Shown here: positions 17,325 through 25,189 of the stretch, piece after piece
Numbering within the stretch: position 1 is the stretch's first letter
Layout: each line of letters opens with the position of its first letter
Assembly (NCBI GenBank): GCA_022821875.1
Contig: JAJECV010000109.1
Location: 1 to 49,241 of the forward strand
Source: Rhodothermales bacterium
Lineage (GTDB): Bacteria; Bacteroidota; Rhodothermia; Rhodothermales; Bin80
Direction of reading: 5' to 3'
Length of the DNA: 49,241 bases
The notes under the pieces: model-generated
Told to the model about the DNA's origin: nothing
Database searches by the model: none
What the model saw: the letters and a program-made list of their open reading frames with translations, nothing else
Made by a program: the position numbers and the translations under genes

Positions 17325-18701
17325 ATGCAGGTTTATCCAGATAAGAGGGCAAGTTCAGTTCCAGATCATTGTATTGGAGCAGTGCTAAAATCCCGGAATT
17401 TCGGCCACAGCCGCTGGCAGACTTATATAAGGGGAGGTGGCATCCTCTTGCTTTGTTTTTCGATATGGGCCGGTTGCCGTGAGCCGGTTGGGATTGCGCA
17501 GAAGCAGCGGAACAATCTCTCTCCACGGGTTGCCAGATACATGGTGGAGGCGGAAGGGGCATTCTCCAGGGGGGTATATGAAGTGGCGCTGGCTTACACT
17601 GACAGCGCGGAGGTTCTCATGCCGGAGCTGGCAGATCTGCATTATTTACGAGGAAAGATCTATACGCAGCTAAATCGTCTGGACATTGCGCAGGCCGCCT
17701 ATGATGTTGTTCTGGAGATTGACCCTGAGTATGCAGGTACTCGATTCAATATGGGACTGAACAGTTTTCGAAGGGGAAAACTTCGAGATGCGATCAATTA
17801 TTATCTGGAAGAGGAATCTGCAGTTGGTCCGACCCCCGCACTGTTTCATGAATTGGGCCGGGCTTATGCGAGGCTGGGGGTGCCGGATAGTGCACAGGAG
17901 GCCTATGAACAGGTGCTTGAACTGGACCCAGAGAATACGACCACCTACATGTGGCTTGGACAGCTCTTAGAGGAAACCGGAGATCTGGAAGGTGCGCTGG
18001 AGATGTCCCTGCACGGTCTCCGGCTGCGCCCGGATGATCTGGATTACCAGTATATCGTGGGGACGCAGTACTTCCGGCTGGATTCTGCTGAGGCTGCGCT
18101 TGCTTACCTTGAGCCCGTGGCTCAAAAATGGACATGGCATCACGGGGCGCAATTTAACCTCGGGCAGGTCTATATGCGGCTTGGGCGGGAAGTGGAAGCG
18201 GATGTATATTTTTCGAGGGCGGAGGAAGCGCAGCAGCTTCAGCAGCGCGTCACTGAGGCACAGAATGCGATTGACAATGATCCCAACTCGCCCGCGAACT
18301 GGATTGAACTTGCGAACCGGCTTCGTGAGTCCAAGCGGTATGATCGTGCGATTGAAGCGATCAAAAACGGGTTGGCCATTCGCGTTCCCCCTGGACTGGA
18401 GTTGTACATGCAGACAAATCTTGCGACATTGTACATGGAGTGCGGGAATCCCGATGAGGCGGCCGGAAGGTTTGAGGCAATCCTTCGTGCGGATCCGGAT
18501 CTAAGTGCGGCCAGGTTGAATCTAGGGATTGCATATGCTCAGGGGGGAAGGATTGAAGAGGCTCGTTCTGTCTGGCGTGAACTTCTGGAAAGAGAACCGG
18601 GGAATCTACCTGCACAGAATTATTTGGAACAGTTAGACACAATGGATCAAAATGACGACGATGCGGAAACTGACGCTGCTGATTGCCTGGATAGCACTTA
18701 G
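17325..18701 (+). CDS. tetratricopeptide repeat lipoprotein
   Basis: A 458-aa protein with a lipobox IWAGC (Cys51 from this start) and TPR-type helical repeats from about residue 70 to 445; clear ones contain LHYLRGKIYTQLNRLDIAQ, GRAYARLGVPDSAQEAYEQ and YMWLGQLLEETGDLEGAL. TPR arrays bind proteins, so it may scaffold the CRTAC1 lipoproteins in the same run; TPR and ASPIC/UnbV domains are often neighbours or fused. The 50-residue leader from ATG 17325 is long for a lipoprotein. A GTG at 17382 preceded by GGAG would give a 31-residue leader and may be the true start. It lies 13 bases after the third CRTAC1 gene. Confidence 0.85.
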   Translation: MQVYPDKRASSVPDHCIGAVLKSRNFGHSRWQTYIRGGGILLLCFSIWAGCREPVGIAQKQRNNLSPRVARYMVEAEGAFSRGVYEVALAYTDSAEVLMPELADLHYLRGKIYTQLNRLDIAQAAYDVVLEIDPEYAGTRFNMGLNSFRRGKLRDAINYYLEEESAVGPTPALFHELGRAYARLGVPDSAQEAYEQVLELDPENTTTYMWLGQLLEETGDLEGALEMSLHGLRLRPDDLDYQYIVGTQYFRLDSAEAALAYLEPVAQKWTWHHGAQFNLGQVYMRLGREVEADVYFSRAEEAQQLQQRVTEAQNAIDNDPNSPANWIELANRLRESKRYDRAIEAIKNGLAIRVPPGLELYMQTNLATLYMECGNPDEAAGRFEAILRADPDLSAARLNLGIAYAQGGRIEEARSVWRELLEREPGNLPAQNYLEQLDTMDQNDDDAETDAADCLDST

Positions 18702-19887
18702 TACAACGATGGACACGCAGTCCCAGATTATTCAGGATGGAGCATGGGTGGGACAGATCATTCATCGGAACGGCCGGTCCATGGATGTGACCTACAATGT
18801 TCAGAATGAGCATAACGGGTTGAAGATTGTGATGGAGGTCGAAGAATATGGGCCATTCCGGTTCAAGGATATACGGGTGACTGCTGACAGTCTCTTCTTT
18901 GTATGGGAGCCATCCTTTGAATTACCCTGCACACTGGTGCGACTCCGGGACGGGGTCTATCACGGCATGTGTGCAGATCCGTGGGGAGGGTATGGAGGAG
19001 CGATCATGGCTCCACCTGGTTCGGATAGAGATGCATTAATTCTGGATCAATCCACATTCAGCAGTATGACAGATCTGGATGAGAACGAGCTGGAGCCCGA
19101 AGAATGGCGGTTAGGGGATGCATACCCAGTGGGAAAAGTGGTAAAGGTCAATGGATTGGATGTGAATTATGTTGATGCGGGCACGGGTACCGAGGCGGTG
19201 GTGCTCATTGCAGGGATGGGGGATAACCTCACGACCTGGGAGACGCTTCAGCAGAGTTTGGCACAGAACATCCGCACCATTGCGTATGATCGCCCCGGTT
19301 TAGGTTTATCCAAGGCATCCCGAATACCTCGTACTCTGGATGAGACGGCATCCGAACTGAGCGCCCTGCTTCAGAGCATCGATGCTCCTGCCCCTTATCT
19401 ATTGGTGGCACATGCCGAGGGGAGTTTGATTGCACGCCGGTTTGCAGATTTGTATGGGGAGCGGGTTCGTGGACTGGTTCTTGTTGATCCTCACCACGAA
19501 AATCAGGCCCAGATATGGACGGCGTTTGATGCGAAGGCATGGCAGTCGTACTGGGGCCGACTGAAACGTTTTCAGTCCATGCTTCCGGGTGGAGTCGGTC
19601 AGGAGTTCCGGGCATATGCTCAAATCATTGAACAAGAGGCCGGACAGGAACTTGCCTCCGTGCCTTCGCACCCGACCGCAGTTCTGACAGCCGGACGCGT
19701 GTCCGATACGCCGGTTTGGGTAGGGGAGTCGCAGCGGGGGCGTGAGGTCTGGACGGAGTTTCATGCTTCATGGGTGGAAAAGATGGAGGACGGCATCCAT
19801 CTTATCCTGGAATCCGGTCCAAATATTCATCAGGAACAGCCCGGCAAGGTGGAGCAGATTATTCGGGATATGTTATCCGGGAACTAG
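18652..19887 (+). CDS. alpha/beta hydrolase fold protein lacking catalytic residues
   Basis: A 411-aa exported protein (hydrophobic leader, residues 5-20). Residues about 28-125 form a small beta-rich N-terminal domain; residues about 165-411 are an alpha/beta hydrolase fold with AYDRPGLGLS at 211-220 and GLVLVDPHH at 274-282. The nucleophile elbow, normally G-H-S-x-G-G, reads AHAEGS (253-258), placing Ala255 where the serine should be. The usual catalytic His of the SGH motif is replaced by proline (SGP, 388-390). It is therefore probably a pseudoenzyme or binding protein. The start overlaps the TPR stop by 50 bases (an alternative ATG is at 18661). Its stop directly abuts the stop of the convergent LRR gene. 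Confidence 0.8.
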   Translation: MTTMRKLTLLIAWIALSTTMDTQSQIIQDGAWVGQIIHRNGRSMDVTYNVQNEHNGLKIVMEVEEYGPFRFKDIRVTADSLFFVWEPSFELPCTLVRLRDGVYHGMCADPWGGYGGAIMAPPGSDRDALILDQSTFSSMTDLDENELEPEEWRLGDAYPVGKVVKVNGLDVNYVDAGTGTEAVVLIAGMGDNLTTWETLQQSLAQNIRTIAYDRPGLGLSKASRIPRTLDETASELSALLQSIDAPAPYLLVAHAEGSLIARRFADLYGERVRGLVLVDPHHENQAQIWTAFDAKAWQSYWGRLKRFQSMLPGGVGQEFRAYAQIIEQEAGQELASVPSHPTAVLTAGRVSDTPVWVGESQRGREVWTEFHASWVEKMEDGIHLILESGPNIHQEQPGKVEQIIRDMLSGN

Positions 19888-21888
19888 TTATCGCACACGC
19901 GTGATTTTCTCGGAGGAGACGGGATGGCCGTCAAGGAAACTGTGAATAAAATAGGTGCCGCTGGGCAGGCTTTCCGACTCCAGGATGATGCGGGTCGGCT
20001 GATGCAGTGCAGGTGTTCCGCTGAAAAGTGTCCGGACTCGGCGGCCAATGAGGTCATACAGGTGGATTTCAACGGCTCCCTGTCTGCCGGAGGTAAATTC
20101 AAGGATTGCCTCTGAGGAGAATGGATTGGGGTAGGTGGTACTTACCTCAAGAACATCTGCATAGAGTTCAACCGTAAGGGGGGCCGTGGCCCTGAACGAA
20201 CCGGATGCCGTGATCTGGCGGATCTGAAATGAATAGGATCCAGGTTCCAGATCTGCAATGGTGAACGAAAAATTACTAGGTGCTTCTGCACGGCCGGGCA
20301 TTTCAGCGAGAATGGCAGGCGGTTCAGTCTGTTCGACCATAAATGTAATTCCGGCCGAGGACTGGGTTGTAGACCATACCAGTTGAATGGAGCGTTCCCC
20401 CGGGACTGCACGCAACGCATTGAACGCGACAAAGTCGTAGCCCAGACAATCTTTACGCAGCGGCAATTGACAGATCGGGTTCGCGTTCAGCGCAACGTAC
20501 ATGTCATTATCCGGCAGGCAGATGCCTGCATTTTCCGACAGGTTGCACTGATTCAGTTTTGTACCGAGTGCGGCCACTTGCAGGGGCAGGATCCCGGTAA
20601 GTTCGTTGCGGCTGAGATCCAGGGTTTTGAGTTCACGCAGTCCGGCGTACTCCTCCGGAATCTCACCCTGCAGGTTGTTTTGGGAGAGGTCAAGTATCTG
20701 GAGGCTGGACAGAGAGGATAAGGAGCGGGGCAGGTCACCAGTGAGTTGATTTTCGGACAGGATGATACGGGTAATGACCTCACTGGAACAGGTAATGCCA
20801 TGCCAATCGCATGGATCTGAACTGGCAAGCCAGCCATCAGTTTGCAGCCAGGAAACTCCACCCGTTTCAAGGTACATGGATTCCAGACTCCGGCAGTCCT
20901 CCCTCTGGCATGCTTTGCAGGAACTTTGCGGGGAGAGAGAACACACTTGGTCAAAATTTGCGTAGGGAGGAGCATCGGGCAGACAAATAAGATTCCCTCC
21001 CATCTGGCAGTTGGTAATGTTGGCGGCGTGAGTTGCTGCGGTGAGCGAAAGTGCCCCGCTCAGGTTGTTATCCGCGAGGGAGAACCATACGAGTTGATTC
21101 AATTGAGTCAGTTCTTCGGGTACGGTTCCAGAAAACATATTTTCGCTGACATCAAAAAACTTGAGAGCACTCAGGTTTCCCGACCAGGCTGGAAGATTTC
21201 CATGAAAGAGGTTCTGGCTCAGATCCAGATGTTCAAGTTCAGTGAGGTGGTGGAGTGAGTCAGGGATGGATCCACCCAAGGTGTTCCCGCTGAGATCAAG
21301 GTGTTGTAACCGGGTTAACTTCCCAAGTCGCTGAGGTATGACCCCCTCTAATTCATTATCTCCTAGACTGAGTTCACGAAGATTGATCAGGTTTCCCAGT
21401 TCTGGCGGGATCGTACCGGTAAAGGCATTATTGCCGAGCAAAAGGACTTCCAGATGCTCCAGATCTCCGAGTGTATTGGGGATCCGATGGATCAGTTTTC
21501 TCTGGCGGACTCCCGGGCCGCTGTTATCAATGCGGATGGATTGTAATTCTGTCAGGAAAGCCAGGTCGCCGGGGAGCGTACCCCTGAGGTCGTTTCCGGA
21601 CAGATCAATATGAATGATTTCTCTGGGCCATTCCGAGGATTGACAGGTAATCCCGTACCAGTCACATGGCTGATTCGTTCGGAGCCATCCGCGCACATTC
21701 CGCCAGTTATATCCGTCGGTTTCATAGAAGAGTTTTTCCAGAACTTTACAGTCTTCCAGGGTGATCTGATCAATAAGGCGGCAGCCCAGAAACTGTGCAT
21801 GGGAGACCGTTGCATGAGAAACTGCGACGGCAAGAATCAACGGAACAGCGCGGGCCATATGCACAGGAGTCTGTGAATCCCTTACCAT
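19888..21888 (-). CDS. T9SS-sorted protein with two plant-type LRR modules
   Basis: About 666 aa, secreted (signal ending near VSHAQ). Two similar modules each begin with an LRRNT_2-like cap: DCKVLEKLFYETDGYNW...CDWYGITC (about 45-80) and DCRSLESMYLETGGVSW...CDWHGITC (about 330-365). The first cap is followed by about seven and the second by about three repeats of the plant-type consensus LxxLxLxxNxLxGxIP. A beta-sandwich linker precedes a C-terminal T9SS sorting domain (TTYPNPFSSEAILEF, IHLYDLIGRRV, SLPSGTYFI). The start is uncertain: ATG 21888 or 21858 give good signal peptides, while 21993 adds unlikely residues. Probably a surface adhesin or recognition protein; the ligand is unknown. Confidence 0.85.
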   Translation of the reverse strand: MVRDSQTPVHMARAVPLILAVAVSHATVSHAQFLGCRLIDQITLEDCKVLEKLFYETDGYNWRNVRGWLRTNQPCDWYGITCQSSEWPREIIHIDLSGNDLRGTLPGDLAFLTELQSIRIDNSGPGVRQRKLIHRIPNTLGDLEHLEVLLLGNNAFTGTIPPELGNLINLRELSLGDNELEGVIPQRLGKLTRLQHLDLSGNTLGGSIPDSLHHLTELEHLDLSQNLFHGNLPAWSGNLSALKFFDVSENMFSGTVPEELTQLNQLVWFSLADNNLSGALSLTAATHAANITNCQMGGNLICLPDAPPYANFDQVCSLSPQSSCKACQREDCRSLESMYLETGGVSWLQTDGWLASSDPCDWHGITCSSEVITRIILSENQLTGDLPRSLSSLSSLQILDLSQNNLQGEIPEEYAGLRELKTLDLSRNELTGILPLQVAALGTKLNQCNLSENAGICLPDNDMYVALNANPICQLPLRKDCLGYDFVAFNALRAVPGERSIQLVWSTTQSSAGITFMVEQTEPPAILAEMPGRAEAPSNFSFTIADLEPGSYSFQIRQITASGSFRATAPLTVELYADVLEVSTTYPNPFSSEAILEFTSGRQGAVEIHLYDLIGRRVRTLFSGTPALHQPTRIILESESLPSGTYFIHSFLDGHPVSSEKITRVR

Positions 21889-22077
21889 TCTGTGTCTGGG
21901 TTGTTCGTGATTCCGGGAGTCTATAGTTGCCGGATCACGCTCATCAACCGGCACCAAATTGCGGTGTATCCGCAAGTGGGCGTATGGGGGCACGTCAAAT
22001 TTTACGCGGCTGTGAGATACAACAGCGCAGAGGGATATAAGTCCGAGTCAGAATATCAGCACTCAAAAAGAGCCGTT

Positions 22078-22506
22078 TTATGAAAAAAACTGGAGCGCCC
22101 CCTGATAGAGTCCTAAGGTCAGGCCTATACCGATTAACCAGCGCACGATCCGAACCTCAGTAGCACTGATTTTTGCATCCAGAGCACTGATTTTTGCATC
22201 CAGAGCACTGATTTCCACACGCACTGAAGCTATTTGGGTCTCCATATCACTGCGCAACTCACTGATTTCTATACGCAACTCACTGATTTCTATACGCAAA
22301 TCGCCAATTTCCACACGTATGGAGTCTATTTTACCATCCGTGCCTTTCTGCAACTCACCAACATGGGTACGTACGAACTCCGTGGTTGCGAGATTCCCGT
22401 TTTGATGGTTAACGGCATCTGCAACGATATCTGCAATGGCTTCAGCTTGTTCTCGCTTAATTCCTGATTTGGCGAGTTTACGAGCAATCGTAAGTGTGTT
22501 AATCAT
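22078..22506 (-). CDS. coiled-coil membrane-anchored protein, DUF1640-like
   Basis: A 142-aa protein with three parts. An N-terminal helical segment (residues 1-50, KREQAEAIADIVADAV) recalls DUF1640/CCDC90-type proteins. A long coiled coil (about 55-118) is built from near-identical heptads such as LRIEISE and LDAKISA. A C-terminal transmembrane helix lies at about 121-138 (WLIGIGLTLGLYQGA). Full-length members of this loosely defined family are of similar size, and their bacterial function is unknown. The coiled coil is encoded by 21-bp tandem DNA repeats. No obvious operon partner: the gene upstream on its own strand is absent and the region beyond carries transposase debris. Confidence 0.7.
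   Translation of the reverse strand: MINTLTIARKLAKSGIKREQAEAIADIVADAVNHQNGNLATTEFVRTHVGELQKGTDGKIDSIRVEIGDLRIEISELRIEISELRSDMETQIASVRVEISALDAKISALDAKISATEVRIVRWLIGIGLTLGLYQGALQFFS
22163..22222. repeat. 21-bp tandem repeats encoding LDAKISA heptads
   Basis: The unit AGCACTGATTTTTGCATCCAG recurs almost exactly about three times; the last copy diverges to GATTTCCACACGC. 21 bases equal seven codons, so each unit adds one coiled-coil heptad to the minus-strand gene without shifting frame. Copy number could vary by replication slippage. Confidence 0.75.
22255..22302. repeat. second 21-bp tandem repeat encoding LRIEISE heptads
   Basis: The unit CAACTCACTGATTTCTATACG occurs twice in full and continues into a third diverged copy (CAAATCGCCAATTTCCACACG). 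Like the neighbouring repeat it keeps the reading frame and encodes coiled-coil heptads of the same minus-strand protein. Confidence 0.75.
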
Positions 22507-22793
22507 GTTTTTGGAGATAGTTCAATCGCTGGTACATTGCTTTGGAGTTATGGTTCCCATTTTATATTGGCCATGACTGGAGAGGTTCAATTTTCTGTCA
22601 TGCATGCAGAAGCAGGATATTTGCCCTTTCTGAATTGACTCTCTAGCCTGAATTTCTGAGAGAGTTTAAGATGTACCCGCTCACTTGGAAATTCAGACTG
22701 AAAATTGTAATCCCGAAATGAATAGTCCTTTCGGTGAGAGATCGGTAAGATGATATCCGAATCCTCCTATCACAAGACGAAAGGGCACGTCAG

Positions 22794-23608
22794 ATGCCAA
22801 ATTGTACAAAACGGCTGAATCGGACGCATCCCTTGGTGCGTGCCAAGCATGACCGGAGGTTGAACAGGACTGAGCGAAAACAGAACCGGGATCAGTTGAC
22901 CTTATTCAATAAGATGCGCAGTGCAATGCCTGCGGGCGTGATTTATGTGGATGTACAGGCGATGAGTAGTCGGCAGAAGTCGGGTCGGATTACGAGCAAA
23001 GGCCATCCGGCGTGGAATGCGCGAATGCAACTGCGATTTTGCAAAGCGATGCTCCTGCCAACGAAGAACCGATCCAGCCCTATGCCAATCCGGTGCATTT
23101 ACATGTCGGAACTCAGTCTGACAGAAAATATAGTGTCCATTCAATGGTATCTGCTGACTATCAGAGAGATCATCAGTGCGGCGGAAGTGAAGCAGATGGT
23201 GGACTGTTACGTGCTCCGCTGGCAGGTTGAAGATACCTTCCGTGTCCTCAAAACCGGATGTCAGGTGGAAAAACTGTGTATGAAGAAGGATGCCTCACTG
23301 CATCGGGAGGTTACGCTGAATATGGTCGTGGTCTGGCGTATCATGCTGATGTTTTTGACGTATATGGCAGGACTACCTCCCACATCTCACCCGTACCGGC
23401 GATTCTGACTGAACCCTGTCCAACTGCTCACGTTATAACCTGTAGCGGGGGCGTGATGAATATCATTTACGGGCGAAATCTCAAAATGAGTATTTTGTCG
23501 AGTAGCCTGGGAAATCTCACATCCAAACTACTCCGCAGCGGAAAGCCAGGGGAGTATTTTTGTGGCCGTATGCAAGATTCCTTCCAGCCGGCCGGCTCCC
23601 TGAAATAA
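22794..23608 (+). pseudogene. decayed IS4/Tn5-type transposase fragment
   Basis: The frame from 22794 to 23408 matches the C-terminal half of IS4-family (Tn5-like) transposases: HPLVRAKHDRRLNR, then the linker domain, WYLLTIREI, and the diagnostic YREK signature Y-x2-R-x3-E-x6-K in YVLRWQVEDTFRVLK, followed by TGCQVEKL. The last catalytic Glu is thus kept, but the N-terminal half with the two catalytic Asp residues is missing. After MAGLPP a frameshift moves the C-terminal tail (LGNLTSKLLRSGKPGEYF...) to the frame ending at 23608. I find no matching terminal inverted repeats. The 284 bases upstream (22507-22790) show no gene. A dead remnant of an insertion. Confidence 0.75.
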
Positions 23609-23633
23609 AAATTTGATTAAGAGGTACATCCAG

Positions 23634-24416
23634 ATGTCATACGGAGCTATAATAGGAGACCTTGTCGGTTCGGTTTATGAGTGGGATCGAATTAAGACAA
23701 AGGAGTTTGAATTTTTCAAGCCGGAGTGTTTTTATACCGACGATTCGGTATGTACGGCAGCGGTCGCACACATACTGCTGAATGACCCGTCTTCGGCAGT
23801 TCAAGCGTTGCGTCAGTGGTGTCGGAATCACCCGGGCAGGGGGTATGGTGGCATGTTTCTCATTTGGATCAATACTGATGAAATGGACGCGTATAACAGC
23901 TATGGGAACGGAGCGGCAATGAGAGTGTCCCCGGCAGCTTTTCTTAACCGGCACCGATCCATAGAAGAAGCACTGTTTGCCGCCGACCGGGTAACCGAGG
24001 TTACCCATAATCATCCTGAGGGTATTAAGGGAGCAAGAGCAACCACGCACGCTATCTGGCTCGCCTTTCAGAAACACAGACCGGAGCATATACGCAGAAC
24101 CATTGAGCAGGAATACGGATACGATCTTTCCAGAACCGTTGACGAGATCCGACCTGATTATGTCTTCGATGTGACCTGTCAGGGAACTGTTCCCGAAGCC
24201 ATCACATGCGCACTTGAGTCAACAAGTTTTGAAGACGCTGTTCGGAACGCAATTTCGCTCGGAGGGGATTCCGACACACTGGCAGCAATAGCCGGGCCTA
24301 TCGCGGAAGCCCTGCATGGTGTTCCGAAGGATCTTGTGGGAAGGGCAAAGCAATATCTTCCCACAGATATTATTGGGGTGATTGAGAGACTATACGCTAG
24401 TTGGAAGACTGTGTAA
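23634..24416 (+). CDS. ADP-ribosylglycohydrolase family protein
   Basis: A 260-aa cytoplasmic enzyme of the DraG/ARH fold, whose members remove ADP-ribose from proteins or small molecules using two magnesium ions. The metal ligands are present: TDDS (35-38) and the GGDSDT motif (210-215). GNGAAMRVSP (91-100) and THNHPEGIKGA (124-134) also fit the family. Length is normal for a single-domain member. ATG 23634 is chosen because the conserved GAIIGD follows at once; an upstream frame start at 23613 adds seven residues. No transferase (DraT-like) partner is nearby. It lies between a dead transposase and a broken gene, so it may be an accessory gene. Confidence 0.88.
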   Translation: MSYGAIIGDLVGSVYEWDRIKTKEFEFFKPECFYTDDSVCTAAVAHILLNDPSSAVQALRQWCRNHPGRGYGGMFLIWINTDEMDAYNSYGNGAAMRVSPAAFLNRHRSIEEALFAADRVTEVTHNHPEGIKGARATTHAIWLAFQKHRPEHIRRTIEQEYGYDLSRTVDEIRPDYVFDVTCQGTVPEAITCALESTSFEDAVRNAISLGGDSDTLAAIAGPIAEALHGVPKDLVGRAKQYLPTDIIGVIERLYASWKTV

Positions 24417-24421
24417 GAGCA

Positions 24422-24437
24422 CCGCTTAGTGAAGCGG
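24422..24437 (+). terminator. small hairpin after the ADP-ribosylglycohydrolase gene
   Basis: CCGCTT (24422-24427) pairs with AAGCGG (24432-24437) across a 4-base loop, six bases after the stop. No T-run follows, so it is a weak terminator candidate only. Confidence 0.3.
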
Positions 24438-24447
24438 GTTGCGTATT

Positions 24448-25189
24448 ATGAATTCCATTTCTTACCGCTGCATATTCGATAGGTGCGGGTATGCAGCGGT
24501 ATTGTTTATTCTGCCGATCATTGCATGTCAAAACGGAGGGATTCGATTTGAAGATTCCCCGGTCATTGATCAATTACTAGATTCTGCGCCGCAGTTCGTC
24601 GTCAATACGGACATTGAGCCGGAAATATGGGAAGCTGCAGTCCAAGCGGGGATTCCAGATGATTCGCTGATACTGGGCAGACCTGGCCATATGATTGTGA
24701 TCGACGATAGTCTTTATATCTCTGAGTGGTTCGGACATAATATATTTGCGATAGGAGCGGAGGGATATATCAGCCGGAAAATTGGACGATTGGGAAAAGA
24801 TCCCGGAGAGTTTTCGGATCTAAATGGGATGCAGTATAGCGGTTCGCACGTATTCGTGAAGGAAATGGAACGTGTGCAGGTATTCACGGAGACCTTCGAA
24901 TATGTCGATTCGTTCTCCTCCTTGGATTTTTTGCTGAGTACATTCTTGATTTCGCCCGATGATATGTTTCTGCAATGCCCGGGGGACCCACGGGGAGAGG
25001 ATTGGATGGTTTGTGCACGCAGTTTATCGCCCCCTGTATCCTTGGATCCTGTCGATTAAATTACTTCCCCGTCTGGATATTCCGAATCAAACGGGAGAAA
25101 ACAGCAACACGGCAACCGTTTCTCCTGACGGGGATTGAATTGCTCTGGCATTGTGGAGCGTCATAGAAAACGGTCTCATTTTCTCTTGA
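24448..25189 (+). pseudogene. broken 6-bladed beta-propeller lipoprotein
   Basis: The first frame (to 25059, 203 codons) encodes a lipoprotein leader ending PIIAC, then a 6-bladed beta-propeller start (MIVIDDSLYISEWF, RKIGRLGKDPGEFSDLNGMQY). Family members are usually around 350-400 aa, so this is cut short. After about 25010 propeller-like sequence continues in another frame (PNQTGENSNTATVSPDGD), which is itself interrupted by an in-frame TGA and ends at 25189. At least one frameshift, one nonsense change and a lost 3' end mark it as a pseudogene. It abuts the convergent gene at 25190. The intact N-terminal 200 residues could still be made. Confidence 0.65.

Noticed and set aside
22155-22302. 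Possible CRISPR array
   Set aside because: The short repeats are directly adjacent without unique spacers and encode coiled-coil heptads in frame, so they are coding repeats.
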